Shown one piece after another: positions 24,788 to 33,989 of a stretch of DNA of 64,000 bases (within the stretch, counting starts at the first letter, position 1; the number at the start of each line of letters is the position of its first letter). The position numbers and the translations under genes were made by a program. Source of the DNA: DASYTH01 sp036002505. Lineage in GTDB: Bacteria; Actinomycetota; Actinomycetes; Mycobacteriales; Pseudonocardiaceae. The stretch spans positions 1-64,000 of the forward strand of contig NZ_DASYTH010000223.1 in NCBI RefSeq assembly GCF_036002505.1, given 5' to 3'. The notes under the pieces were generated by a model that did not search any database, was not told the DNA's origin, and saw only the letters and a list, made by a program, of their open reading frames with translations.

Positions 24788-26941
24788 ATGGGGCTGCGTC
24801 GGGTGATCGCGAAGCTCCCTCGGCTGGGTTGGTTGACCGTGGTCGTGTTGCTGGCGGCGGGGTTCGCGGTGGTGGCGTCGCGGGCACGGGCGCCGCAGGT
24901 CCGGGAGCCGACGGGGGACGCGGCGAAGGCGGAGCGGGCGATCGAGGACCTGCTCGCGCCGCGGTCCGGGCGTGACCCGATCGCGGACCTGCCGGCCGAC
25001 TTCACCGCGGTCACCGGGCACACCCCCGTGCACCTGCCGGCCCCGGACGGGACCACCCGGGTCGTGCACCCCGGCGGCGGCTGCTCCTCGCCGTGGGGGG
25101 ACGACAACACCCGCTGGGACTACAGCGTCGGCTGCAAGGCCCACGATCTCGGCTACGACCTGCTGCGCTACGCCGACGCGAAGGGCCAGCCGCTCGGCCC
25201 GGACCTGCGCGAGCGGCTCGACGACCGGCTTTCGGCGGACATGCACGGCATGTGCGTGCTCAACCCGCGGGGCTCGGCGGGCCTGTGCCAGGTCGTCGCC
25301 TCGCTGTACTCGGTCGGCCTGGTGGTGAACTCCTGGCACCAGCGCTGGGGGCCGCCGCGCGCCGAGCCGATCGGCCCGTGGACGATCGGGCTGATCGTGA
25401 TCGCCCTGCTCATCGCCGCCCGGGTGCCGGCCCGCTCCGGCCGGAACCGGCGCCACCGCCGCGAACCCGAGCCGACGCTCAGCGACACCGAGCGGGCCCA
25501 GGCCGGCTACCTCGGCGTCCTGCGCATCGTCAGCCTGACCGGCATCGTGCTGGCCGAGTCGATCCTGGCGCTCGCCTCCTGGGGCTCGAACCACGCCGGT
25601 TGGGTCTGGCCGCTGACCTGGCTGCTCCAACTCGTGCCGCTGTTCTTCCTGGCCGGCGGGCACGCCAACCTGATCGCCTGGCGCGCCGCCCACGACTATG
25701 GCGACTACCTGGCCGCCCGGATCGGCTGGCTGCTGCGCCCGGTGCTGGCGTTCGTCACGGCCTGGCTGGTCGTGCCGCTGTCCCTGGAACTGCTCGGCGC
25801 GCCGGAGGACGCGATCGCCGCGTTCGGCCGGATCGTGCTGCAACCGCTGTGGCTGCTCGGCCTGTACCTGCTGGTCGTCGCCGCCACCCCGGTCATGCAC
25901 CGGCTGCACCGGTTGCTCCCGCTGGCCACCCCGGTCGCGCTGCTGGCCGCGGTCACCACGATCGGCGTGGCCGGGCACGGCTCGGTCGCCGCGCACGCCG
26001 GCGGGATCCTGGTGGCGCTGCTGTTCCAGCAGGTCGCCTTCCACTACGCGGACGGCCGGCTCTGGCGGGTGCCGCGCCCGGCCCTGGTGGCCACCGCGAT
26101 CGCCGCGTTCCTCGGCCTGGTCGCGCTCACCACGGCCGGCGGACACCCGAAGCTCCTCATCGCCGAGCCGACCGAGTACGCCTCGTTCGCCCCGTCCCTG
26201 CTCGGCGTGCTGCTCATCGGTTGCGTCCAGGTGTGCCTGGTCGCGCTCCCCCGGCAGGCCGGCGCGTCGAAGCTCGCGGCCAGCCCGCCGGCCCGCATGG
26301 TCACCGTGCTGCGGGACGCGCCGATGACCGCCTACCTGCTCTACCTGTGCACGATGCTGCTGATCGCCGGCGTGGTGGTCGCCGCGCGCACCGCGGGCCT
26401 GCCGGCGACCGGCGTGGACTGGCTCACCCAGCCGCGCCGGATGCTCGCGCTGGCCCTGATCGGGGTGCCGACCATGCTCGCGTTCGTGCTGTTCGAACGC
26501 CGGGTGACGGCGCCGGACGGGGAGCCGGACGAGCTCGACCCCGACGAGCCACCGGACCGCGCCGCGGCCCCGCTCGACGCGGTCGCGGCCGCCCTCGGTG
26601 TGGCCTACGGGGCGCTCGGCCTGCTCGGGTTCGCGGCCACCGGGATCACCGGGCAGAGCGAGCCGCCGGCGCTCTTCGGCCTCCCGCTCGACCCGATGGC
26701 CAACCTGATCCACCTGCTGCTCGGCTGGTACCTGCTGCACTGCGTGCGGCTCCGGACCACGACCGAACCCTGGCCGTGGCTGCTCACCGCGGTCGCCTGC
26801 GTCGGTCCGATGATCACGACGATGAGCGGGCCGGGGCTCGCGGTGCACGGCATCACGATGGCGCTCGCCCTGGTCATCGCGGCCTGGCGGCTCCAGCCGG
26901 CGCTGGCCCGGTCACGGGCGGTGGCCGAAAGTACCCAATAG
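24788..26941 (+). CDS. phospholipase A2-like domain fused to acyltransferase-3-like membrane domain
   Basis: A 717-residue membrane protein. After an N-terminal signal/anchor helix (about 10-30) comes a prokaryotic-type phospholipase A2 domain. GGGCSSPWGDDNTRWDYSVG leads to CKAHDLGYDLL, with His119-Asp120 as the catalytic pair and Cys99/116/156/167 available for disulfides, implying an extracytoplasmic domain. From about 197 onward there are roughly ten membrane helices with the look of actinobacterial acyltransferase-3 proteins (PLFFLAGGHANLIAW). The usual R-X10-H motif of that family reads Arg246...Glu257, so the expected catalytic His is absent. It probably acts on membrane lipids; whether the membrane part still transfers acyl groups is doubtful. 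It may be monocistronic. Confidence 0.8.
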   Translation: MGLRRVIAKLPRLGWLTVVVLLAAGFAVVASRARAPQVREPTGDAAKAERAIEDLLAPRSGRDPIADLPADFTAVTGHTPVHLPAPDGTTRVVHPGGGCSSPWGDDNTRWDYSVGCKAHDLGYDLLRYADAKGQPLGPDLRERLDDRLSADMHGMCVLNPRGSAGLCQVVASLYSVGLVVNSWHQRWGPPRAEPIGPWTIGLIVIALLIAARVPARSGRNRRHRREPEPTLSDTERAQAGYLGVLRIVSLTGIVLAESILALASWGSNHAGWVWPLTWLLQLVPLFFLAGGHANLIAWRAAHDYGDYLAARIGWLLRPVLAFVTAWLVVPLSLELLGAPEDAIAAFGRIVLQPLWLLGLYLLVVAATPVMHRLHRLLPLATPVALLAAVTTIGVAGHGSVAAHAGGILVALLFQQVAFHYADGRLWRVPRPALVATAIAAFLGLVALTTAGGHPKLLIAEPTEYASFAPSLLGVLLIGCVQVCLVALPRQAGASKLAASPPARMVTVLRDAPMTAYLLYLCTMLLIAGVVVAARTAGLPATGVDWLTQPRRMLALALIGVPTMLAFVLFERRVTAPDGEPDELDPDEPPDRAAAPLDAVAAALGVAYGALGLLGFAATGITGQSEPPALFGLPLDPMANLIHLLLGWYLLHCVRLRTTTEPWPWLLTAVACVGPMITTMSGPGLAVHGITMALALVIAAWRLQPALARSRAVAESTQ

Positions 26942-27076
26942 ACCGTTTCGGGTGGTTGTCCGCGTGCCGGCGAAGCGGGCCGGGAGAGGTGTGTCACGCT
27001 GGGGACAACCCAAACGAGGTATGACACGTCATCACTGCCGTCCGGGGATCCGTGTTGCGTTGAGGAGGAGTCAGGG

Positions 27077-28654
27077 GTGAGTTACCGGCCGCCGCCGAGG
27101 TCTCCCGGCCCGACGACCGGTCAGTACGCCGGACTCCTCGAGCCGGAACGCCGCCCAGCGCCACGCCGCCGCCCGGCCCCGCCGCCCCGCCGTCCCCCGC
27201 GCCGGCTCACCGGGCCGAAGACCGTCCTGGCCATCGTCTCGGCGCTGATCCTCGTGGTCACCGGCTACTACTCCGGCAAGATCAACTCTCTGAACGAGGG
27301 GCTGACCAGGCAGGACGTGATCAGCGGCCCGCAGTTGGAGAAACCGCCGGACGGCGCGACAGACATCCTGCTGGTCGGCATGGACAGCCGCACCGACGCG
27401 CAGGGCAAGCCGCTGTCCAAGGAGATCCTCCGCCAGCTCACCGCCGGCAAGGCGGACGGCACGCTGAACACCGACACGCTGATCCTGATCCGCATCCCCA
27501 ACGACGGCGGCAAGGCCATCGGCATCTCGCTGCCGCGCGACTCGTACGTGGACATCCCCGGCGGCTACGGCAAGCACAAGATCAACTCGGCGTACGCGCG
27601 AGCGAAGAACGACGCGATGGACAAGCTGCGCCGCCAGGGCATCAAGGACCAGGCCCAGCTCGAGCTGAAGTCCAACCTGGAGGGCGCGAAGAACCTCATC
27701 GGCACGATCGAGAAGCTCACCGGCGCCACGATCGACCACTACGCCGAGGTCAACCTGCTCGGCTTCTACGACATCACCAATGCCATCGGCGGCATCGAGG
27801 TCTGCCTCAACAAGGCGGTCAACGACGCCGACTCCGGCGCGCACCTGCCGGCCGGCAAGCAGAACCTCAAGGGCGCCCCGGCACTGGCGTTCGTGCGCCA
27901 GCGGCACGGCCTGACCAACGGCGACCTGGACCGGATCGTGCGCCAGCAGGTGTTCATGGCCGGCATGGCGAAGAAGGTGCTGTCCGGGGACATGCTCACC
28001 CCCGGCTCGGACACGCTGAACCAGCTCACCGCCGCGATCCAGAAGTCGGTGGTGCTCGACCAGAACTGGAACGTGATCCAGTTCGCCCAGCAGATGATGA
28101 CGTTCACCGGCGGCAACCTGGAGTTCAAGACCATTCCGGTGGGCAACATCGCGCTGAAGACCGACGACGGGGATGCCGTCGAGGTGAACCCGCGGGACGT
28201 CAAGGCGTTCGTGCAGGGGCTGCTGCACGGCGGCGGGTCGCAGCCGTCCAGCGGCAGCCAGCCGCCGTCCTCCGGCAACGGCAGCGGCGGCGCGATCACC
28301 GTGGACGTGCGCAACGCCTCCGGCCGCACCGGCCTCGCCAACCAGGTCTCCCAGTCGCTGACCGCACAGGGGTTCAAGGCCGGGCAGACCGGCAACGCCG
28401 GCACCCGGACGAAGTCCGTGGTCCGGTTCGCCAGCGGAGAGCAGGACAACGGGCAGCGGGTGGCGTCCGCGCTCGGCGGCATCCCGGCCGAGGTGGACGG
28501 CAACGTCCCCAAGGGCCACGTGACAGTGCTGCTCGGCAAGGACTTCGACGCCAGCAACGGCAACCAGCTAACGGGCAGCGGACCGCTGGCGATGCAACCG
28601 GTGACACGGCAGCAACCCCCGGCCGGCCCCGGTGCCGATGGTTGCGTGAACTAG
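27077..28654 (+). CDS. LytR-CpsA-Psr (LCP) family glycopolymer transferase with LytR_C domain
   Basis: A 525-residue membrane-anchored enzyme that attaches lipid-linked glycopolymers (arabinogalactan or teichoic-type polymers) to peptidoglycan. A proline/arginine-rich cytoplasmic tail (1-45) precedes one membrane helix (TVLAIVSALILVVTGYY). The LCP domain follows, with DILLVGMDSRTD, NTDTLILIRIPNDGGKAIGISLPRDSYVDIPG and FVRQRHGLTNGDLDRIVRQQ carrying the conserved Asp/Arg residues. A Ser/Gly/Pro linker (about 390-415) joins a LytR_C domain (ITVDVRNASGRTGLANQV...VVRFASGEQDNG). GTG 27077 follows a GAGGAGGAG site. Typical of cell-envelope genes in mycolata relatives; no partner genes are adjacent. 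Confidence 0.92.
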   Translation: MSYRPPPRSPGPTTGQYAGLLEPERRPAPRRRPAPPPRRPPRRLTGPKTVLAIVSALILVVTGYYSGKINSLNEGLTRQDVISGPQLEKPPDGATDILLVGMDSRTDAQGKPLSKEILRQLTAGKADGTLNTDTLILIRIPNDGGKAIGISLPRDSYVDIPGGYGKHKINSAYARAKNDAMDKLRRQGIKDQAQLELKSNLEGAKNLIGTIEKLTGATIDHYAEVNLLGFYDITNAIGGIEVCLNKAVNDADSGAHLPAGKQNLKGAPALAFVRQRHGLTNGDLDRIVRQQVFMAGMAKKVLSGDMLTPGSDTLNQLTAAIQKSVVLDQNWNVIQFAQQMMTFTGGNLEFKTIPVGNIALKTDDGDAVEVNPRDVKAFVQGLLHGGGSQPSSGSQPPSSGNGSGGAITVDVRNASGRTGLANQVSQSLTAQGFKAGQTGNAGTRTKSVVRFASGEQDNGQRVASALGGIPAEVDGNVPKGHVTVLLGKDFDASNGNQLTGSGPLAMQPVTRQQPPAGPGADGCVN

Positions 28655-28810
28655 GCGCCCCTTGGTGCATGCGTCGTATGCACGTGCACCCATTCGGGCG
28701 AACCTTTGTGGTGACTTCTGTTAACCCGCGTAATCGCGCGCCCTCTCGTTGCTTCCACAGGTGTTGGCGGTTGGTCAATCGACCGCCCACCTTCGGGAAG
28801 GGGCGCGACG

Positions 28811-29299
28811 GTGGAGCTCGATGTGGCGACCTACCAGCGGGTTCTCGGTGACGAGATCCGCCGGCTGCGCAAGCAGCGGGGGTGGACGCGCAAGGACCTC
28901 AACGAGCGCCTGCAGAGCGACATCTCGCTGCAGACGCTGGCCACCTACGAGTTGGGCACCCGCCAGGTCTCCGTGGTGCGCTTCGTCGAGATCTGCCTCG
29001 CCCTCGACGCACTCCCCCACGACCTCCTGGCCCGAGTCCACGAACGAGTGTTCACCCACGCACCGGTCGGCCGCATCCGCATCGACCTCCGCAAGGTCGT
29101 CCGCGACCGCGCCCCCGAGCTCCTCCCCCTCCGCCGCTGGGCCGCCGGCAAACTGGCCGGCGAGCAGGCACCCCAGGGCGGCGAGGTCCACCTCGACATC
29201 TCCGCCCTCGAGCGCATGGCCGAGCTCTGCGGCATGGAAACCCTCGACCTGATCGCCCGCCTCCGCCGCATCGGCGGCGCCCCGGTCAACACCGCCTAG
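28811..29299 (+). CDS. BldD-like two-domain helix-turn-helix regulator
   Basis: A 162-residue protein. Residues 9-75 are an XRE-type helix-turn-helix (LGDEIRRLRKQRGWTRKDL...QTLATYELGTRQVSVVRFVEIC). The remainder follows the BldD C-terminal layout (RIDLRKV...LRRWAAGKL...VHLDISALERMAEL...LIARLRRIG). The BldD c-di-GMP motif (RGD...RQDD) is not present; the aligned stretch reads EQAPQGGEVHLDISAL. It is therefore a BldD paralogue that probably does not bind c-di-GMP the same way. GTG 28811 follows GGGAAGGGGCG. Targets unknown. It is a separate unit downstream of the LCP gene, with a hairpin after its stop. Confidence 0.82.
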   Translation: MELDVATYQRVLGDEIRRLRKQRGWTRKDLNERLQSDISLQTLATYELGTRQVSVVRFVEICLALDALPHDLLARVHERVFTHAPVGRIRIDLRKVVRDRAPELLPLRRWAAGKLAGEQAPQGGEVHLDISALERMAELCGMETLDLIARLRRIGGAPVNTA

Positions 29300-29311
29300 C
29301 CGAGATAGCTC

Positions 29312-29340
29312 GCCTGCCCCGGCGGTTTGCGTTGGCAGGC
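29312..29340 (+). terminator. hairpin after the BldD-like gene
   Basis: GCCTGCC (29312-29318) pairs with GGCAGGC (29334-29340), 13 bp after the stop codon, followed by GGCGGTTTTCGG. It lies between convergent genes and likely terminates the plus-strand transcript. The rest of the 240-bp gap to 29538 shows no gene. Confidence 0.6.
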
Positions 29341-29538
29341 GGCGGTTTTCGGGGTGGCTAGATTTAAGGAAGGCTTAGGACGAGGGTGGGAGCTCGAGTT
29401 GATCTCATAGGCGCACCATGGCAGGTGGGACGGGGCGGGACTTCGGCGATTTGATCTTCTGGGTAGCCTGCCAAGCCGCACGAGCCGCGCGCTCCCAGAC
29501 CACCCCCGCCAACCGCCGCGTTCCGTGCCCAGTCGGCA

Positions 29539-31014
29539 CTACGCGGCCGGAATCAGCTCGTAGTCGGCGGGGTCGATCCTGTGGGTGCGCAGCCAGTAGC
29601 GCCAGGTGAAGCCGGGCCAGATGGTGCGGTTGACGCCCTTCGCGTCCAGGTACCAGCTCGTGCAGCCGCCGGTGGTCCAGATCCCGTTCGCCAGGCGGTG
29701 CTGGATGTCGGCCTGGAACCGGTCCTGGACGCCCTGGCGCACCTCGATCGCGCCGGACCGGTTCCGCTCGGTGAGCTTGATCGCGCCGGAGACGTAGCGG
29801 ATCTGTGATTCGATCATGAACACCACGGAGTTGTGGCCGAGGCCGGTGTTCGGGCCGAGCAGGAAGAACAGGTTCGGGAAGCCCGCCACGCTCATGCCGA
29901 GGTGGGTCTGGATGCCCGCGGTGCGCCACTCCTTGGCCAGGTCCCGGCCGTCCCGCCCGGTGATGTTCAGATAGTCGTAGCCGTCGGTGACCTGGAACCC
30001 GGTACCGAAGATGATCACGTCGGCGTCCCGCTCGACGCCGGCGGTGTCCACGACGCTCGCCGAACGCACCTCGGCCACGCCGCCGGTGACCAGGTGCACG
30101 TTGTCCCGGTTCAGCGCGGGGTAGAAGTCGTTGGCGACCAGCACCCGCTTGCAGCCCATGGCGTAGTCCGGGGTGAGCTGGGCACGCAGCGAAGGGTCGG
30201 AGATGGACCGCTCCAGGTTCCACCGGGCGAACTTCTCGGCGAACTTGAGCATCCGCGGGTGCCCGTTGAACCCCAGCGCCCGCGCCTCGAGCAGCCAGTA
30301 GAGCAGGTTCCGGTACGCCCGCTGCGCCCCGGGTACGCGGTGGAACAGCGCCTTCGCCCAGTCCGGGATCGGGTGGTCGGGCTTGGGCAGGATCCACGGC
30401 GGGGTGCGCTGGTAGAGGTCCAACCGCCCGGCCAGCGGCGCGATCCGCGGCACGAACTGGATGGCGCTGGCCCCGGTGCCGATCACGGCCACCCGCTTGC
30501 CGCGCAGGTCGACGTCGTGGTTCCACAGCGCGGAGTGGAACGCCGGACCAGGGAAGCCGTCCAGCCCGGGCAGCGCCGGGATGTTCGGGATGTGCAGCGC
30601 GCCGATGCCGGCCACCAGGAACCGGGCGACGTACTCGGCACCGGTGGCGGTGGCGACGTGCCAGCGCAGCTCGTCGGCGTCCCACCGGGCCCCGGCCACC
30701 TCGACCCCGAAGTGGATGTTGCGGCGCAGGCCGTACCTGTCGGTGACCCGCCGCAGGTAGTCCCAGATCTCCTGCTGCGACGAGAACGACCGGGTCCAGT
30801 CGGGGTTCTGCTCGAAGGAGAACGAGTACAGGTGCGACTGGATGTCGCAGGCACAGCCCGGGTAGGTGTTGTCCCGCCAGGTGCCGCCCACGTCGTCGGC
30901 CTTCTCCAGCACGACGAAGTCCTCGCGGCCGTCCCGGCGGAGCTGGATGGCCATGCCGAGCCCGGAGAACCCGGTGCCCACCACGATCACGCCGGTCTCC
31001 ACCCGCTCGGCCAT
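29539..31014 (-). CDS. Baeyer-Villiger-type flavin monooxygenase 1
   Basis: A 491-residue FAD/NADPH monooxygenase that would insert oxygen into ketones or hydroxylate lipophilic substrates. Two Rossmann motifs are present: VVGTGFSGLG (FAD, 11-20) and VIGTGASAIQ (NADPH). The BVMO fingerprint FxGxxxHxxxW is complete: Phe154, Gly156, His160 and Trp164 in FPGPAFHSALWNHD. AAGGAGG before ATG 31014 sets the start. A TetR gene diverges 64 bp away with a palindrome between them, so the regulator probably represses this gene. Sequence is closely related to BVMO 2 at 34626, suggesting duplication or parallel recruitment. Likely role: catabolism or detoxification of a cyclic ketone; substrate unknown. 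Confidence 0.9.
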   Translation of the reverse strand: MAERVETGVIVVGTGFSGLGMAIQLRRDGREDFVVLEKADDVGGTWRDNTYPGCACDIQSHLYSFSFEQNPDWTRSFSSQQEIWDYLRRVTDRYGLRRNIHFGVEVAGARWDADELRWHVATATGAEYVARFLVAGIGALHIPNIPALPGLDGFPGPAFHSALWNHDVDLRGKRVAVIGTGASAIQFVPRIAPLAGRLDLYQRTPPWILPKPDHPIPDWAKALFHRVPGAQRAYRNLLYWLLEARALGFNGHPRMLKFAEKFARWNLERSISDPSLRAQLTPDYAMGCKRVLVANDFYPALNRDNVHLVTGGVAEVRSASVVDTAGVERDADVIIFGTGFQVTDGYDYLNITGRDGRDLAKEWRTAGIQTHLGMSVAGFPNLFFLLGPNTGLGHNSVVFMIESQIRYVSGAIKLTERNRSGAIEVRQGVQDRFQADIQHRLANGIWTTGGCTSWYLDAKGVNRTIWPGFTWRYWLRTHRIDPADYELIPAA

Positions 31015-31042
31015 GTGGCACCTCCTTGTCCAGAATCGCACC

Positions 31043-31063
31043 TTACTTCAAGTAGGTTACTTC
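31043..31063. promoter_or_regulatory. candidate TetR operator between BVMO 1 and its regulator
   Basis: TACTTCAAGTA (31044-31054) is a perfect 11-bp palindrome. TTACTTC is repeated at 31043 and 31057, a 14-bp offset. It lies centrally in the 64-bp gap between divergent genes, where a single dimer could block both promoters. Confidence 0.6.
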
Positions 31064-31078
31064 CGGTAGAGTCCCTGC

Positions 31079-31699
31079 ATGGCCCCCGAGCGGCGACGGC
31101 GGATGCCGCGTGCCGAGCGTGAACGGCAGATGGTCTCGGTCGCCGAGCGGATGTTCGCCGAGCGTGGCTACCAGGCGGCCTCGATGGACGAGATCGCCGA
31201 GCGGGTGGGCGTCTCGAAACCCATGCTGTACGAGTACTTCGGGTCCAAGGAGGGCCTGTTCGTAGCGTGCATCCGGCAGGCAAGGGCCGAGCTGCTGGCC
31301 GTCTCCACCGAGTCCATCGCCGGCCGCACCTCCGCCGAGGACGCCCTGCGCACCGGCCTGATCGCGTTCTTCGAGTTCACCGAATCACACCGGCGGTCCT
31401 GGGAGCTGATCCGGCGCGAGGCGATCGTGGCCGGACCGGCGGCGGTCGACGAGATCGAGGCCATCCGCCGGCAGCAGACCGCCCTGGACACGGCGCTGTT
31501 CGCCACCTTCCTGCCGGACGTCCCCGGGCAGGAGCTGGCGGCCATGGCGGAGATCGTGGTGGGCGCCTGCGAGCGGCTCTCGGTCTGGTACGTACAGCAG
31601 GAGGGGGTCAGCGCCAAACAGGCCGCGGAGTACGTCATGCAGCTGGTCTGGTACGGCCTGCGGGACCGGCTCGAGCGCCGGCCCGGGTCCCCTACTTGA
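31079..31699 (+). CDS. TetR-family repressor, partner of BVMO 1
   Basis: A 206-residue regulator. The N-terminal helix-turn-helix is typical: ERMFAERGYQAASMDEIAERVGVSKPMLYEYFGSKEGLF (about 20-60). The C-terminal half is an all-helical ligand pocket of unknown specificity. It diverges from the monooxygenase gene with a palindrome in the shared gap, so repression of both genes and release by the monooxygenase substrate is the expected circuit. The ATG 31079 has no strong ribosome binding site. Confidence 0.9.
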   Translation: MAPERRRRMPRAERERQMVSVAERMFAERGYQAASMDEIAERVGVSKPMLYEYFGSKEGLFVACIRQARAELLAVSTESIAGRTSAEDALRTGLIAFFEFTESHRRSWELIRREAIVAGPAAVDEIEAIRRQQTALDTALFATFLPDVPGQELAAMAEIVVGACERLSVWYVQQEGVSAKQAAEYVMQLVWYGLRDRLERRPGSPT

Positions 31700-31829
31700 T
31701 CGATCATTCGGTCTTTTGTGCGGCTACGACCTGCGAAACCGCCGCCGATTGGGTTAAGTGCGTCATGCAGGGAATGGGATGGGGTCCAACGTAGGTACGG
31801 CGTGGGAGCAGAGAAGGTGGGGCGCGAAC

Positions 31830-32222
31830 ATGGCGGAGCCGATCGAAGCCAACTACACCCCCGACGGCGATGACTGGACCATCACGATCAAGGGTCGGGG
31901 CAGGACGCTGAAAGCCACGGCACCGGGCATCATCGCCGCTCGGGACCGCACCGACCAGCTCGTCGAGGAACTGGCCCCGGACGACGAGTACCGCACCGTG
32001 GTGCACCTGCTCAACGGCGACGCGGTCGAGTTCACCACGGCCTACCTGACCGCCCGGATGACCACCAAGTCCGAGCCGCCGCCCTCGGCCGAGCCGGAGG
32101 AGCCGCCGCAGCCGGAGCCCGCCGCCGAGGCCGCGCCGGCCAGGAAGGCTCCGAGCCCCCGGCCCCGCGAGCCGGAGGAGGCCTCGGCGGCCGACGAGGT
32201 GGCCTCGCCGTCGGCTAGCTGA
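31830..32222 (+). CDS. conserved hypothetical protein with acidic/proline-rich tail
   Basis: A 130-residue protein I do not recognise by name. Residues 1-75 form a compact mixed domain (DDWTITIKGRGRTLKATAPGIIAARDRTDQLVEELAPD); the first strand pair and helix vaguely resemble small HicB-like folds, which is not a call. Residues 76-130 are low-complexity (Pro, Glu, Ala). AGAAGGTGGGG before ATG 31830 supports the start. Its last 8 bp overlap the 3' end of the convergent DUF3618 gene. Confidence 0.65.
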   Translation: MAEPIEANYTPDGDDWTITIKGRGRTLKATAPGIIAARDRTDQLVEELAPDDEYRTVVHLLNGDAVEFTTAYLTARMTTKSEPPPSAEPEEPPQPEPAAEAAPARKAPSPRPREPEEASAADEVASPSAS

Positions 32223-32436
32223 AGATCTTCCGCAGCAGGAACAGGAAGATCAGCGCGCCGAGGCCGATCAGCGGGTACTTGACCTTCGGCTGGTTGAGCT
32301 TGCTGACCGCGCTCGCCCGGGCGTTGTCGACCAGCCGCTTGGGATTGGCCTGGGTGCCGAGCCGGTCCAGGGTCGAGGCCAGCGCGTCCCGCGCCTCCTC
32401 GATCTCCCGCTGAATGGTGTCTGGGTCCCTGGCCAC
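32215..32436 (-). CDS. DUF3618 small membrane protein
   Basis: A 73-residue protein. The N-terminal half is charged and helical (DPDTIQREIEEARDALASTLDRLGTQANPKRLV) and the C-terminus is one membrane helix (YPLIGLGALIFLFLLRKIF), the layout of DUF3618. GAGGAAT precedes GTG 32436. As I recall, the M. tuberculosis counterpart Rv2520c lies next to bcp (Rv2521). Here bcp is 11 kb away at 43601, so the intervening DNA may be inserted. Function unknown. Confidence 0.82.
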   Translation of the reverse strand: MARDPDTIQREIEEARDALASTLDRLGTQANPKRLVDNARASAVSKLNQPKVKYPLIGLGALIFLFLLRKIFS

Positions 32437-32510
32437 GATTCCTCCTCGCCCGCATGCCTGGCGCCCCACCGTAGAGGAAACCGGCCCGGTCCGTGCGCCG
32501 ACCCGCCGCC

Positions 32511-33875
32511 TCAGCCCGGAGCCACGCCCACCGCGGTGACGCGCCTCAGGAACCGGGGGTACCCGGGCCCGGCCGAGCCCCATGTGTGCTGGGCCATCAC
32601 CCGAAGCCTCGGATACACCGCCGCCGCGATCTCCTCCTCGGTCCGGTCCGGATGGTCACACCACACGTGCAGCACCGCACCGAGGTTCCCGTCAGTCATC
32701 TACGGCCGCCAGCCGGCGTACATCACCGCGGGCGGCACGTTGAACGGCGCCGACACGCCGCCGGTCACGTAGTACGTGGGGGTGAACGCCGCGTTCTGCA
32801 CCCGGTGTCCGGCGGCCACCAGGTCCGCCGGGCGGCACGCCGGCCCGCACCACGGCGTGCGGCCACCGGCCGACCAGTGCTCCACGACCACCTCCGGGCT
32901 GACCACGCCGGGCGCCCGGATGCCGTCGTTCCACATCCGCGCGGTCTTCCCGGCCGCGCGCACCACACCGCCTGCCCAGTCCACGAACCGGGCGAACGCG
33001 CGCGGCCCGGAAAGTCGCGGGTACGCGCGGAAGTCCCGGACGTACTCGTCGGCTCCGATGTGCCAGTACTCGCCGGGGAACAGCGGAAGAAACTCGCCGA
33101 GCAGGTCGCCCATCAGCGCGTAGGCCGCGGGATTCGACAGGTCGATGAGCCCGTCGCGTACCCGTCCGCGCCGGCTCACCAGCTTCAACTCCGGATGAGC
33201 GGCGAGGATCGCCCCCATGTGCGCGGGAAAGTCGATCTCCGGCAGCACCCGCACGTGGTAGCGGGCCGCGTACCCGACCAGTTCCTTGATCTCGGCCCTG
33301 GAGTAGTGCGCGGCGGACGTGATCTCCGGGTGCGTCCCGCTTTCCAGCCGGAACCCGAGGTCGTCGCTCAGATGCAGGTGCAGGTGGTTGAGCTTGAGAT
33401 AGCCCAGCTCGCGGATCTGCCGCCGCAGGAACGCCATCGTGAGGTACTTCCGCCCGACGTCGAGCATCAGCCCGCGCTCGGGATAGGCCGGCCGGTCCTC
33501 CGCGCGGCCGGCCGGAATCACCCAGTCCTGGCGCAGGAGTTGGAGGAGCGTCCGGGTCCCGTGGAAGGCCCCGGCAGCGCCGGTCCCCCGGATCTCCGTG
33601 ACCGGCCCGATGTCGAGCCGGTAACCCTCGCCGGACCCGCCGTCCATGCCGAGCACGACGTCACCCGGGCCCGCCCAGTGATCCCCGAGCCACGGAATGC
33701 TGACTCCGGTCACAGCTTGTAACTCACCGGCGAGCAGTTCGGCCGTGCCGGAGAGCCGGGGGTCCGAAGCCAGCACCCTGGTTCCCGGGCCGAACCGGTA
33801 GGCGCCCGTGCCGGGCATCCATGTCCGCAGAGCGGGAATCACCGCAGGTCCCCGGCCGCCCCCGACTGTCCACAT
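32511..33875 (-). pseudogene. GH20 beta-N-acetylhexosaminidase interrupted by an in-frame TAG
   Basis: The frame encodes a glycoside hydrolase family 20 enzyme. A small N-terminal GH20b-like domain precedes a TIM barrel with LHLHLSDDLGFRLE and the catalytic Asp-Glu pair in WHIGADEYV. It stops at TAG 32700-32702 after VMYAGWRP. The same frame resumes at once with ATG 32699 and 62 residues (LGAVLHVWCDHPDRTEEEIAAAVYPRLRVMAQHTWG) that are the expected GH20 C-terminal end, containing the substrate-site Trp. One base change therefore splits the gene. Start uncertain (ATG 33875 or GTG 33911). A TetR gene diverges upstream. The truncated protein probably lacks activity unless the stop is read through. 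Confidence 0.8.
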
Positions 33876-33955
33876 GGGATCCGCCCTGCCGCCCGGAAAC
33901 GGGATGTTCACCCCAGGTTTGACCCATCCATCGTGCCCACCGGCCGCGCGTCGAC

Positions 33956-33971
33956 GCAAGAGGTTTCTTGC
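33956..33971. promoter_or_regulatory. candidate operator between GH20 and TetR genes
   Basis: GCAAGA (33956-33961) and TCTTGC (33966-33971) form a perfect inverted repeat around GGTT. It lies 19 bp upstream of the TetR ATG and about 80 bp upstream of the hexosaminidase start, a suitable place for autoregulation. Confidence 0.55.
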
Positions 33972-33989
33972 ATCAGTAGCATTGCGTGT

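Noticed and set aside
24695..26848. 717-residue open frame antisense to the phospholipase-acyltransferase gene
   Set aside because: Its composition (Gln, Arg, His, Gly) is typical of antisense shadows, and it has no motifs.
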